From contig CP154957.1 in NCBI GenBank assembly GCA_039621445.1, positions 32,630,399-32,694,398 of the forward strand: a stretch of 64,000 nt of DNA, in the 5' to 3' direction. Position 1 is the first letter of the stretch. Every line of letters starts with the position of its first letter. Shown piece by piece: positions 12,701 to 30,804 of this stretch. This DNA comes from Euglena gracilis. Taxonomy: Eukaryota; Euglenida; Euglenophyceae; Euglenales. Both the position numbers and the translations under genes were made by a program. The notes below the pieces were generated by a model, which worked only from the letters and a program-made list of their open reading frames with translations, had not been told where the DNA came from and ran no database searches.

Positions 12701-15700
12701 GAAACTTGATTTAAGGCCTGCCCACAAACATAACAGTCTTGGGCCAGGTTTTGGGAACCCAACATGAGAAACACGACGTCTTTTGGGGGGGGGGGGCTGT
12801 TAAGAAACCCCAACTGCTTCCGAAGGCCGAGTATGGGATCTCGCGCCTTCTTTGTGCCTTTGCGCAGCAGTGGGCACGGACGGGGCAAGGCCCCCACACC
12901 GCCAGGCCGACGTTCAGCGCCTTGAACGTGTTGCCGTCCAGGCGGTCCCGCCGGGTGGCGGACAGCAGCACGTTGACCGTCGCCAGCAGCGGGATGAGCC
13001 CCGCCGCGAACGTCGCCCTGCGCCGGCCGGCCCCCCCGTGCGTGGGGGAGGTCGGGGGGGGGGGGGTGGCCCGATGGGGCGTCTGGCGCCAAGCCTGGCA
13101 CGTGTGGAAAGGTCCGCCAGGGCAAAGGAGGTTAGCGCTGGGGGGTCACGGGAAGAACACTGGCCCCCATGACTAATTCGTTGCCTCCACAGCCAGCGTT
13201 GACAGGCTTGACAGACAGGGGTTGGTTGCCCGTGTTGTTCGATAGTCCTCGTTGAGCCCCCCCTCCCCGACATGTGTCAGCGCTTGATGCAGGAACGATA
13301 CCAGCACCATATCGCGACAGATGTGAACCCCATTCCCTATCCCAGGCCAATTCCTCAACTCTTGCTCTGGGAGACAAGGTGGTGGGGCACGGCCAAGGGC
13401 TTTTCTCCGGTTTGAGCTGGAGATTGGCCAACGGTTTGAGTCCAACGCCCCCCCCCCCCCGGGATGGGCCACCTTGTCCTCTTGCCAGGGTACCATTGGG
13501 ATAATCATTCGCAAGGCTGGGCTGAGATTTGCATGCAGCGCTGGCTGGGGCACTACTGTGAGGGGCAGAGCCGTGCCAGTGTTCACCCACCATCACCGTA
13601 GCCCACAGGCTGGCATAGGCTTTGGGGCCGAGGTTCGAACACTCACCCATAAAACTCGAAGGCTTTAAAGTCTTTAGCCACTCAGTGTATAAACAACCGG
13701 TGGGTTATATTTGGGTTTCCGAAAATTGGCCCCAGGGATTGCCTTCATCTTGGGGTTGCCTATTGTTGGAGTTCGCTGATTTTTATCTGCCTTTTTTATG
13801 ATGCAAATTCTCTCACAGCCTTCAGTCAGGGTTGCTTGTATTTGGGGAGTTGACACTTCTTCAGAAAAAGCAGCCCGAGGGGGAGAGCGCACCGGGAGAG
13901 CAAGGACATCCCGGGGACGACGCCCTGGTCGGTCTGGGGGAAGAGCACGGTCCCCGCGATGCAGATGGCGAGCCACAGCGTGGTGATGACCCGCAGCGCC
14001 AGCAGGGCGGTGATGGCGACCCGCTTCTGCCGCGCGCTCTGCGAGGGTGGGCCGGCCCACAGAGCTGTGGGCCCCAGAAGGCAGCCGGCGGAAGTGGGTG
14101 CATTTGAAGTGTTGGGGGGAGGTGGTTGGGGACCCAGCCAGACGGAAAGCAAACGCGACCAATGTGTCAGGCCCTGGCTGGGGGAATGGCTTGGGCTGGG
14201 GATCCGGCTTGGTCATGACGAGGGTTTGTTGTCAGGGCAGGGTGGGGGTCCACGCTGCCCTTCTGGTTCAGCAGTGGAGGGCGGGGGGGGGGGGACTCTT
14301 GATCCCTGCATTCGCTGCAATTCCAGTGCCATGTTCAGAATTGGATTTGAATACCGGATTTACATTCCTGTGCTGTAGCTGCAATTCCAGTGCAATGTTC
14401 AGAATTGGATTTGAATACCGGATTTACATTCCTGTGCTGAAGCAAAGACACAACACCAGAGACTCGCCTTCGCCTTCTGCAGCAGCAGCTTCCAACCGAA
14501 CGTCCCGTGGTGCACTTCGTCGATTTGCAGGCAAGGAGGGAGAAGAGGACGAAGCGATGCTCATCTAAGGTGAGGATCAACTAAAAAAATATTAAATTAT
14601 ATCTGTCATGACTAAGAACAGTTTCCAACGCTGGCGATGGCAACTTCCTGGGCAAAGGATGCTATTGCAACACCCTCTCTCTAATTTGGGACGCAACAAG
14701 AAATGTGCTCTGTTTGGTGCTTCGTTTCGGGATGGAACGGGTGTGGTAAAGAATAGATATGTCATTCCGGTCATGCACTTCCACAAAAGGGCGGGCAAGG
14801 ACGCCACACCAGCACGGCGCCGCACCCCGCGCAGCTGGCCAACAGCCCTGCCCACCCACCCCATCGCTGGCTGGAGGGGGGCATTGTCCCCAGACGGCGT
14901 TCGCGCGCCGGGAGGGGGAACCGTGCCCTTCGGAGCTACCATTTGCGGGCCAACCTTTCAGGAAAACTTCAGCCAAGCAACCACTCAGCGGTGGTACGTT
15001 TCCTGCACACAGGCACCACCCCAGCCCTGAGAAAGGTACAAAAATGGGCCGCTGCTGTATGCCAAGCAATTCTGGCAGTCCCCGAAAGAGTGCCCGCCAG
15101 AACGAACAGCCTGGTTGGCCCAGGGAGGGACTCGGCAGCAGACTGGTGGGCGGTGGCGGGCTGGTCCGGGAGCGAGTCCTGTTGGAGTGGTCGGGCACGT
15201 TACACATCGCAAGGGACCTATTTTACCTTTCTAATAGTTGCCCTGATCATTTGGCCAACTCTCCTTTCGTTGGTGCGGCAACCAGTGCATCTTCCTCAAA
15301 CCTTTTGGCCGCACCACCATGCAAACATGAGTGGGGGGAGGACCAACGAGGCAGCTGAAAATATGTAATGGCAGTGTTGATTGAAATTATGAAACAAGTT
15401 TTATAATGCTAAATTAGCCAAGTAACAGCCAAAAAGAGGGCTTTGGGTGGTTTGAGGGATCTATTGACTGAAAAAAAAACAGAAAAACGGCAGAATAAAA
15501 GATGCCAAAAAATGAAAAAAAATACCCTTTTGCATTTCCCGAGTTAATTTCTGCAAAAAAGTTTATTTATTTATGCAAAAATGCAAATTATGCAACTTGC
15601 ACATCCTCTCCCCCCAGATGTGGGCACCACATGGCGACTGCACACCTCCCAGGGACGTCGAGTTTCGAACCGCCAGCGGCTGGAGGTGACCGAGGTTCGG

Positions 15701-17242
15701 GGGATGCGCAGGGCGGCGGTGGAGGTGGAGGGCAGCGGCCGGAACAGCTCCGAGCCTGAGGAGGGAGGGCCACGGGGCCGCAGTCGGGGAGGAAGCTGGT
15801 GGTGTGCCGCCGCACCGAAACAGGGGCCACGCGAATGTATCCAGCGGACAGCCGCCTGTCCCAGGGATGTGTGGGAAACCGTGAGGGGGGGGTCCGACCC
15901 CCTTGCCCTGCCTCAAAACTGAAGGGGACGGAAAATTTTTGGTTCTGTGGACGGTCAAAAAACTCAAGGATGGACCAGGCCAAAATTGTTGGGTAATCCC
16001 TGATTTTTTCCTTGAAAACAAATCCAACAATGCTCATTTTTTGAAATCTTTGACATTTTTTTCTCATACGAAAACCCAAAACACCCCAAAAATGTGCAAA
16101 ATGCCAAAAAGGAAAAAGAAGCAACTTTTTGCACTTTGTGGTGCGCAGCGCCGTAAAATTTTTTTCGGTATTTTTGGAACCAGCCAAGGAAGGGGTGGGG
16201 GTCCGGGCACCCCCTCCCAACATCTGGGGGGGGGGGGAGTGGTTCGGCAGACCCCCCCCCCGCCCGTAACACCTACCCCAGGTGGGGAGTCCGAGACCCC
16301 CCCCAACCACCTAAGCCGACGGGCTTCCTACAATTCCCTGGCCTGCCCTCCTTTCGGGTACATGGGGCTCAAAATCTGATGTGCCCCCACCCCAGAAAAC
16401 GTCCCGCCACATTGGCATGCACTACTTGTGTTGTTTTCCACCGCTCCATTCGCTCCGCGTTGTTGCTCTCCTCGACCCCAGCACGGTTAACCCCCTCCGG
16501 TGTCAGCCCATTCGTCACATTCACAGTCCGGTCATGCATTCCCAGCAAACTGCCAGTGGCAGCGGCGGACGTCTGACAGCGCGACACCGCCACACCCGCG
16601 CCGGCGGACCGGGCCCCGTGGGCCAGGGCCGCCGCCACGCCCACCGCCAGCGCGGCGGCCAGCAGCCGCCAGCCCCGGCCCAGGGGAGGGCGGGGAGACG
16701 GCCCTGCATCAAAGTCAGGGAATTTCTTTAGGACTTCCCCAGGTGGGTCCAGCTGGCCGGCTGGAAAAAGGTGCTGGTTGGACCCCCCGCCCCCCTGGGG
16801 GATCCAGGGAGGTGGTTCGAGCCCAGCTGCCGGGCTGGACCCGGCTGGGAATCAAAAACAGACAAAACAGCCCAAATCCAGCTGGGATGCATTTTTTTTA
16901 GCAGAAATTTTGAGGTTAAAAAAGAAGTCCCAAAAAGTGCCATTTTTGGCCATTGTTGACCTCTTTTTAAAGTTTTCGGCGCTGTGCACCGAAAAATTTT
17001 CGGCCCAGCCCGGCTTCGCTGGATTGCAAAAACTTTGTTACCACTTGACCCCCTGGGAGGGGGGTATGCAGCCCGGCTCGGAGTGTTGGCTGGAAAGAAG
17101 GTGCTGGCTGGTTGGACCCGGATCCGGCTGGGATCCGGCTGAAGAAATCCGCTGGTCATAGTAGCCGGGGCACCGGCTGGGGCCCAGTGTGCTGCCGTGT
17201 GCCATCCGTTGGGACGCTGCGGGGTGAGGCGGCGTCTCTCAT
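9714..17242 (-). CDS. Polytopic membrane protein of unknown family
   Basis: Seven exons join in phase: 16596-16703, 15646-15755, 13893-14038, 12900-13017, 12214-12406, 11787-11954 and 9714-9859, ending at TAG (9714-9716, GSDYKP before the stop). A tiny first exon, 17218-17242 (ATG, MRDAASPR), joins only through a possible GC donor. The product is roughly 330 residues. The first hydrophobic segment is WRLLAAALAVGVAAALAHG, and about eight more follow, for example VITTLWLAICIAGTVLF, LIPLLATVNVLLS, SFCVFLAVVMNALQAAAVAG and FLVWSAISLGLVAVGG. A short lumenal or cytosolic domain lies between segments 1 and 2. There is no signature of a transporter or enzyme family that I recognise. It could be an organelle or secretory-pathway membrane protein. 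Most donors are gtgtg or gtgcg. Confidence 0.7.
9940..10080. repeat. GGGAAAAATCCTGGAC repeat cluster, copy 1
   Basis: Units of the form GCCGGGAAAAAT(C/A)(C/T)TGGAC(G)ATCCTTAAAA are repeated here and again at 10495-10620. Some copies are inverted (ATTTTTCCC). Both clusters lie in the last intron of the membrane-protein gene, and each is preceded by a G run. Confidence 0.6.
10495..10620. repeat. GGGAAAAATCCTGGAC repeat cluster, copy 2
   Basis: This is the second cluster of the same family. Direct units run from 10500 to 10560 and inverted units (GAATTTTTCCC, ATTTTTCCC) from 10570 to 10610, so the stretch can fold into a hairpin. Confidence 0.6.
14318..14443. repeat. Two-copy tandem duplication, about 63 bp unit
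   Basis: A unit starting GCTGCAATTCCAGTG and ending ACATTCCTGTGCTG occurs twice in direct succession with almost no differences, which suggests a recent event. It lies in an intron of the membrane-protein gene. Confidence 0.85.
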
Positions 17243-17249
17243 CTTCAGC

Positions 17250-18590
17250 AGGGGGGGTCCACAGGGATGGGGGATTGGACGCCCCCCCCCCCTGTGTGCA
17301 CTGTGGCTGTGGCTGCCCCCCCCCCCTGGTACCCAAAAAAACAGGGAGTCACCGCATTGGCCAGCCACCTGCCGCCAAAATTGTCAACGCAGTTGTTGAC
17401 AGGTTGTCACCTCACAAGGCAGGGAGACCTATCACACACCCCTCAGACCGACCAAGCGAAAGAACTCATCACCCCCTGGTGAAGGAAATGAGCACTGCTC
17501 CAAACGGTTTTTCACCCCTCAAAATGCGATTTTCCCACTTTTTTTGCGACCAAATGCAAAGGAAAAATGCAAAATGTTAACACATTTTCAAAAAAAGGGG
17601 TTGCAAGGGGCTTTTTGGGGCCATTTGGGAACCCTTACTTTAAACCACCTTCTGCCAGCAATCAAACCAGATTGTAATAACCCCTGGGATGCATTCTTGA
17701 AACTTGTCTAAAGAACTTCAGACAGCTTCAGTTGTCCAACAAGCTCTGGAAAAAAAAAGGCATTTCTTTCAAAAAATCCAGTAGAAACGAAGAGGTGCAA
17801 AATTAAGCAAGACAAGGTTGGTTTTTGATTCAAAACATCTAGGTTCCACAGAAACCTTGTTAAAAGGCGAGCGGACGATTGAAACTGCAAGAAAAATATC
17901 AATAGGAAAAAGCGGGAGCCAACAACTACATACAGAGTTCCCACTTAGCTCCAGCTCATCATCAGCTCCAGGCCGAGGACGGCAGAGGAGGAGACTTATA
18001 GGAGGAGGTTCTCGAGCGTTCAAACACGTTCAAACGCGTTCAAAATACATTCAAAGCATGTTCGAGGACGCTCGAGAGCCTCCTCGAACATACTCGAACA
18101 TAAATTGGACCATGAGGCAGACAGAAAACCTATTTTCTTAAAGCAAATTTCCCGTATGTGTACCTTCCTTCTGTTGCCCATGTCGTTTTTGTGGGCAACT
18201 TTAAAAAAACAATAAAACACCTGTATGCAGGTATGTAGGAGGAGCCTCTCGAGCCTCCTCGAACACGTCGAGGCAAGTTCAAGGAGGCTGTTTAAGCCCC
18301 CCCTCAAGAGGGGGGCTTCAAAACGTTCGAGCTTGAGCCACCTGCTACGGTGATCCCCCCTCCGACGACACCAACGCTATGAAACACAATGCCAGCACTG
18401 CTTTGACCGGAAACATGTGATGCGGTAGACACCAATGGATGGTGGTTGGCGGGGGAAAGAGGAGTAACATGGGCTGACCACAGCGACGCTCTCGCTTTTG
18501 GCGACCCCGGAGGGAGGGAGGAGAGTGATGGGACGGTGGGGCACTGCGAGACTGGGCATGGGATGACAGGTATGTGAAGGTGAGGGCGGG
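17250..18590. other. Spacer between genes 3 and 4, with TTCGAG repeats and an SL-like sequence
   Basis: Between the putative membrane-protein start and the stop of gene 4 (18596) I see no exon. From 17990 to 18330 there are repeated GTTCAAA(C/A)GCG and CTCGAG/TTCGAA units, partly inverted. At 18330-18348 the minus strand reads CCGTAGCAGGTGGCTCAAG, which resembles a dinoflagellate spliced leader (see findings). Confidence 0.4.
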
Positions 18591-18595
18591 GAAGG

Positions 18596-21500
18596 CTACG
18601 AGGCTGCCTTCGCCTTCTTCTTCTGCGCACTCTTCTTTGGCCGTTCCGCTGACTTGTCCTTGCCCTTGGCCAACGTCCAGGTTCTTTCTTAGCTTCGAGG
18701 TGGGGGATATGCCCTCTCCACGGTTCATTGGGATGGGGTGTGGCGGGCCTCGTTTCAAATTCGAAAACCGACAAATCTACCAGGCACCTCACCCCCAACG
18801 GGACCCCAATTCACAAAAAAAAAGACCTGGCTGGGGTGGTGGTCGGTGGCGGGTCCTTGTTGGAGTCCTTTGAGGGCTTCGGGGGGGCTGCCTTGGCGTT
18901 GCCCGCCGCCGTGGCCGCCTGCCGCCGCCTCCCACAGGGCGGCCGACAACCCCTGAACGGTGTGCAGAGGCGACCCGGGCGTTCAGACAAGCCAGCAACG
19001 CTTGGGGGGCACTCACCCAGGGATTCTTTTTTAAGACCTGGGGAGGGAGGGAGGGTCCCCCCCCCCAACCACCCACCCCCTGGGGGGGGGACCCCCCCTC
19101 CTTCCCCCCCCCCCCAAAATGGCCAAAAATCGCAAAAATGCAAAATATAGCACTCTTTCAAAAAAAATTGGCTCCTTCGGCGTCGAAAAGTATATCCCCC
19201 GGGGGGGGGGGTCTCGGCCGGGCCCCCCCCCCCCCCCCCCCGGGGCCCAGACCAAAAAACCCCCTGCACCCATCATAAGAGGAAGGCTGGTGTCCGTTGG
19301 AGCAGAAGAGAGAGAGTGTGTGTGTGCGCGCGCATGGGGGAGGGAGAGAGGAGATGGCGTGGTCTGTTTCCTCCTCCACAAGCGCCAGCCCTTCCAAAGC
19401 TTGCATGCGGCTCCCGGGAGGGGGGGAGGGGGACAAATGCGGGCCGGCGCGGACCCCTCGCCCCGCCCTGGCCGCTGCCGGGCCCGCTTCTTCTGCTCCT
19501 TCCGCCGCGCCAGCAGCTTCTCCGCCGCCGTCTGCTGCCGCAGCACCGCCTCCTCCTTGGCCACCCGCCGCCGCTGGGACGCCGGCGCCGGCGGTGTGGC
19601 CCGTTGGGGCCGGGGGGGGGGGGCAGTGGCTGCGTCACAGGCCTGCAACGTAACGACTGTTTCAGGGAGGCGTTGTGTGGCGGAGTCTCCGACGTGGCAA
19701 GTCAGCCAGTATGGGCCATCGCGACAGAGTGGCAACTTCCCGGGGATGCGCATCCAGCGCACGATGAAGAGGATGTGAGACGTTTGGGATCCCAAATTGC
19801 AGTGTTTGGTAATGTCGCAGCACAAGCCTTCGTTTAAGTTTAAATAGATGGACTCAGGGATTAAACAAACAATCCAACACTGACCCCAGTTGCAAAAAAA
19901 AGCATCTTAAAAAATAAAAATAATATGTAGAGGGACTCTGGTCTGACTTGGCCACTAGTGAGGACTGCAGCTGCAGTGATCTTTTTTGTGGGGTCAACTT
20001 GAATCGGATTTCAGGCACCTAAGACAACAATGCCAGCGAAATGACAAACTGAAGAACAAATAAAAGGAAAGAAACAAAGATCAAAAATAACACAAATCAT
20101 AATCAGATATATCACAACTTTGTTAAAATAAGTCGCAGCTGCGACAGGGGAATTGGGAATGAAAAGCTATTTTTCCAAGTAAATTTGTGTCCATGGATGC
20201 TGATTCTTATCAAAGCTGCAGTGCCACGGAACAAAAAGGAGAGACGTCCAAACCACCTCTTCCCCAAAGGGCACAAATCCAGCCAGCCACAGGCAGCGGG
20301 GTGTCGGCGCTGCTGCCCTTCTTCAGCATGGTCGCCCACATCGTGCCGTCCTTCGTCCCGGGCAGGCGCCGCAGGTCTCCCCTCCCCACCCGCCTGATGG
20401 CCAGCCACGCCAGACTATGAACGCTTTGGGGCCATGGGAGTTTGCGATTCAATCAGGCTGCTCTTTACCAATGTGCTATGGGGTGCTGGCCCATAGCACC
20501 CGGGGGGTTGGCTTTGGGCCCCGGTGCCTGCCTACTAAGCCGATTGTCCCTTGAAAATGGCCATTTTCGGGCCCCAGAGCCGAAAGTGCTGGGGTGCGTC
20601 CTATACCCACCCCAACGTCCAACCCCCCCCCCAGGCGGGCAAAATGCTCGAACCTGCCTGACCATAGGGGGGGGGGGGTGCGGCCTTCCTTTCAAAGTTG
20701 TCTGGCTTCGATGGTTGTATTGTGGGGGTATTTTGGAAAACAGGTCACTGAATTGCATAATGGCTGGCTAAACAAAGATGGAGGTGGTATCTGATGTTGG
20801 GAAAGAAACGTGGTGGAGGAAAGGCTTTGACGATGGGCAAGGTGAGTCAACCAGGGACTGAGTGAGGGTGCCTCCCAATTCCTGAGGGATATTTGACAGG
20901 GGTTGTGTGTCACTGGGGTGGACCCAAAATGGAGCGTCTCAACACAGCGTAGTGAAGTTGCCAGCGGTGTTGACGACTCAACATGATGAGCCGCACCAGC
21001 CCCAGGCCACCAAAATGCCACGAGCAGCCAAGCAGGTATTGTGGCTCAGGGAATGTGAATCCATCTTTGTCCACCTTTGTCATGAATGGCAAAGCCAGAA
21101 GGCTTCTGACGGCACCTGGTCTCGTGCTTCGCCATAACAGCTTTCTGTGCTGCCTCGGGCGTCTTGAAGACGACGGCTGCTCGATTGGGCTTTTTGGGCA
21201 CGAGGTCAGGGAACCATGTTGCAGGAGCGGGGGAAAGAGTGCAGCAAAAATTCTTTCCAACTTATGCAGGAGTTCGTCAGTTTCCAGGTCGGAAGGGGGG
21301 TCCGAACCCTCCCTCAGGGATTCCCAAATTCCTTCAGGGGGCGGTGATTATTATATTTTATCATTTGTTGGAGTGTGCATCCCTGCGTCAATTTGACTCG
21401 GCACATTAATTCGCATGGGGGATGCCCTGGGGGATGCGGCGGACAGGGCCCCACTTCTCCATGTAGCCCTCCAAGTGCTTGCAGTGACGGACCCGGAACC

Positions 21501-23572
21501 GGACCGGGAGGTGCGACACGATGACGGTCCGGCAGTCCGGGGGCAGCTCACGGACCAGCTTGCCGCAGCTCACGCAGATGGCGCTGGCCCCCGGCACCAC
21601 CGCCCGGCAGTCTCAGCCAGACGCCCTCTTAGTAAGCTGCCAGGAAACTGCAGCCAACGACGGTGCAGAGGGCGTTTTGCTGTCGGTCAGGTCCAAAAAC
21701 GTGGGAAAAGGCAAAATATGGAAAATGTGAAATTGTGAGACACATTTTTCCAATATATTTTTCGAAAAATTTTCAAAAATGCATGTGCGGAAAACTGCAT
21801 AAGTATACATCATGGTTCATGCATCCGTGTACGGCTTCATTTTCTCCTCGGCACCCTCTAGGGCGGGGGAACGGGAAGGGAAGGGAAAAGTCTGGGCGGG
21901 GCACGATGGGGGGTCGCAGGGGCTGTCCGCCTTGCACTTGAACTGCCCTTTCGCCGCGTCCACCGCCTGCAGGTGGCGGCCGTAGCGCTTCACGTGGTGC
22001 TCCTGGCACAGGAACCGCTTGCTCTTCAACGTGCGGTCCATTAGGCGGCCACCCTGCGGAGAAAGGCGGGCCAGCCGGCGTTGGGATGGCAGCCCCGGTG
22101 GGGGGTTTCTGCTCCGGGGGGTCGCGGAGCAGCCGCCCTACACCGCCAGGGGGGGGGGAGAAACTGCACACGGGCCGGTCAAAAACTGCACTGCAAAAAA
22201 CTGCACTGCAAAAAACTGCAAAAAAACTGCAAAAAAACTGCAAAAAACTGCAAAAAAAAACTGCAAAAAACTGCACTTCAACAAAAATTAGCAATAAACA
22301 AGCTAAAATGATGTGCATATGCAAAACAACGTAAATTGCGACCACATGAGCACACCCCAATTCACCTAACTTTTTTTTTTGCGCAGCTTTGGAGCTTATG
22401 ACGACAAAAATGGAAGCAATCAAACAAGGAACACTGCACATGGTTTTTCATGCATTGAAATGCAAGTCATGTGTTTGGCCACACCACTTTTCCTGCACCA
22501 AAACTTGACCGACCATGCCCACAAAGATAACAAACAGTTTCCTTTCTAAATATGGAAAAAATGCACATATACCATATACGATCATTCGCCCATAGCATTT
22601 TGCGGTGTAATTTGCTGGCGGGGCGTTGATCGTTGCTAACCGGTCACTCCTAATTGTTGGGAGACGGAACTGGCAATGGCAGTCGTAAATGTTGTTTGTC
22701 AGTGAATGTCTGTGCAAATTAAGCAAGCAGGAATGAGAGACATGGTGTGCGCATTGGCGTTGGCCACCTTTACGGGTGTGATTAAACTCACATTGTTCTT
22801 CATTCTCCCCAAGGCAGCCGGTCAGTATTACACAGCTCTTGGAAACGTGCAATGATTTCTTGCTTTGTGCCATGCTTGAAGATGGAAAAGCAATGCTCGA
22901 CGGGGTTCAGCAGCGGGGTGTAAGGGGGCAAAAATAGGTAGAGGTGTCCTCATGGTACAAAAAAATCGTCCATCAGTGTGGCTTGATGAGCTCGAAAGTT
23001 GTCCAAGATGAGGACGAAACACTTGTTTGGAATTTGGGTGTCCAGAATGTGAACGAAATCTGCCAAGTACTCCCTAAAAATTCCTCCCGGAGTCAAGGAC
23101 GCTGTATTTTCTTTAAAAACACGAAATTTTTCCAAGTGACTTGCTTGACATGGAGGATTGTCACCACACTTCTTTTTGGTTTCATTTTTTTTTTAAGGAT
23201 TCCCCCCCCAGCTGCTGTTTCTGGGGGAGCCCCCCTCCCCACGGGTCGATTTTTGGGTCCAAAATTTTTTCTTCTTGTACCCCCCCTCCAAGCAATTTTG
23301 GTTGGGGAGTAATTGTGGACTTGTCACCAAAACAACAAGCACCAAAAAATAAACATCTTAGGTTTCTTCAAAACTGGATCAAAAAAAAACTGCAAAAAAC
23401 TGCGCGTGTGCAGTTTTTTTCAGAAAAAAAGCTGCAAAAAAACTGCAAAAAAAACTGCAAAAACTGCACGGTGCATATTTTCCACCCCCCTGCCTACACC
23501 GCCCCCACAGCGTCCTGGGCGGGCTGAGGTTGGGCCGTGGCTGGGTCCAGCCCCAAAACGCCGGCACTGACA
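18596..23572 (-). CDS. Putative RNA-binding protein: Cys/His cluster, split RRM-like fold, Lys-rich C-terminus
   Basis: Eight exons join with perfect phase agreement: 23500-23572, 21905-22053, 21445-21583, 21116-21189, 20291-20414, 19455-19642, 18827-18952 and 18596-18683, ending at TAG (18596-18598). The 5' end is not found. Exon 21905-22053 has a C-x2-H ... C-x5-C cluster (FLCQEHHVKRY ... FKCKADSPC), and the next exon adds CVSC, together resembling a zinc site. TVIVSHLPVRFRV ... GYMEKWGPV and AAVVFKTPEAAQKAV look like beta1/helix1 and the RNP1/helix2 half of an RRM split by an intron. Exon 19455-19642 is a charged coiled-coil-like helix (EKLLARRKEQKKRARQR). The tail is AKGKDKSAERPKKSAQKKK. 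A nuclear RNA-binding role is inferred. The AG at 21190, after AAAA, is a weak acceptor and the least certain join. Confidence 0.7.
22140..22420. repeat. CTGCAAAAA-rich dispersed element, copy 1
   Basis: AAACTGCAC ... (CTGCAAAAA)n ... ACTGCACTTCAACAAAAA is followed by a conserved tail through AACGTAAATTGCGA and CCCCAATTCAC. The same order of motifs recurs at 36235-36450. A shorter CTGCAAAAA stretch lies at 23375-23470. This copy is inside an intron of the RRM-like gene. Confidence 0.6.
22800..23138 (-). pseudogene. Degenerate DDE transposase fragment (Tc1/mariner or IS630-like)
   Basis: The minus strand encodes CFVLILDNFRAHQ followed, in the same frame, by LPPYTPLLNPVEHCFSIFKH. These match the second Asp block (DN...H) and the (P)xxSPxLNPIE block holding the last acidic residue of DDE_3-type transposases. 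A single in-frame TGA lies between the blocks, near 22951, and the reading then stops at 22800-22802. The N-terminal DNA-binding part and the first Asp are absent. It sits inside an intron of the RRM-like gene and is clearly non-functional. Confidence 0.75.
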
Positions 23573-23579
23573 CTGCCCA

Positions 23580-24682
23580 CGACAAAACAACCTCCCACCT
23601 CCCGGCAGGGGTGTACCACTGCCTGCCCACAGCACCAGGGCGGAAGAATCAATCTTCCATCTATTTTTTCCCTAAAAAGCGGAGGTCTGGGACCAGCCCA
23701 GCCTCCGCAGGTGCAAACGAGCGGGCTCAATCCACTCGGAAAGCAACAAGTGCATTTTGAATGGAATGGTGGCTGTTGGAATAGGTTCTTCAGAGAATCG
23801 CAAAAGACAAAAAAAGAATGAGAGTAACACTTAACCCCTTTTTTGAATTGCATCGTTTTGCAAACTTGGTTGACTTGTCGTAGAAGAGAATTCATGTATT
23901 TTTTTTGAGGGTTGGCCCAGGTCGGTTTGAATTTGGTCAAATGTGCCTAATCTGGCACAAAGAGGTTCTGGATGTGCTGGTGTTCAATGGTGTTTGAATG
24001 TTCTGGATAAGACTTCTGGTCAAACAGGCTGGATGTGTGTGAATGTGGGTAGTCGGAAAATACTAAATAAGAATAAACAATAAGAATATTTTATTAAACA
24101 GCTGATACAGCATACTGGCAAAAAAGCCCGGCAAAAGCAAATCAGCTGGGGGATAATTATTCTGAGTGAAAACACAAAACAAATAAAATGAGATCAGGAA
24201 ATATTTGGTCACAAATACACCAAAAACAAAGGAAATTCACTGGAATTCCATTTTTTGGTGAGACGTTCATGTCCCATGATATCCGATCTGCCTGCTCAGC
24301 TGGAATGGGACCCCATCGCCTCCTGGTAAAAGGGCAGGTCAGCGGGGACGCGGGCAGAAGGCAGTTTACCAGATGGGAACGGGTCAGAAGTTGGCATTTT
24401 TCGACCCTCCCCACCCAAGCACAAAACACGAAAAACCCCCAAAAATGGTTTTCCCCACTATTTTGCGATCAGATACCTGAAAATAATGTTTGCAATTTTT
24501 TTCCAACTTGGAAATACTTGTTTTTTCAACAAAAAATATGAACATGCTCAAAATTTTGCTAGAAGACAGGTCAGTGGGTACAAATATAGGAGTGTATGAG
24601 GACAGGTTAGCGGGCACAGGGAAGTAGAGGACAGCTTCACAGGGAGGAGGGTTTCCCGGGAGGGGGGGGGGTAGTTACTCAA

Positions 24683-24765
<83 letters not shown>

Positions 24766-24825
24766 GAATTGGAGGTGGGTGACTCCCCACTGTCCTGGGA
24801 CGTCTCGATCGCGGTATAAACGGCG
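23580..24825. other. Upstream region of gene 4 and spacer to gene 5
   Basis: A missing 5' exon of the RRM-like gene should lie here, but I cannot place it. The rest is A/T-rich spacer with a (GA)n tract near its right end, just past the 3' end of the sarcosine-oxidase-type gene. Confidence 0.35.
24684..24763. repeat. (GA)n microsatellite
   Basis: An uninterrupted run of about 38 GA units lies 70 bp downstream (minus strand) of the stop codon of the sarcosine-oxidase-type gene. Confidence 0.97.
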
Positions 24826-24829
24826 CGCA

Positions 24830-30799
<5,970 letters not shown>

Positions 30800-30804
30800 A
30801 CAGG

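Noticed and set aside
14770-14890. GC-rich minus-strand segment with CAGCGAVLVWRPCPPFC as a zinc-binding exon
   Set aside because: Three frames are nearly equal in bias and the flanking membrane-protein exons already join in phase without it.
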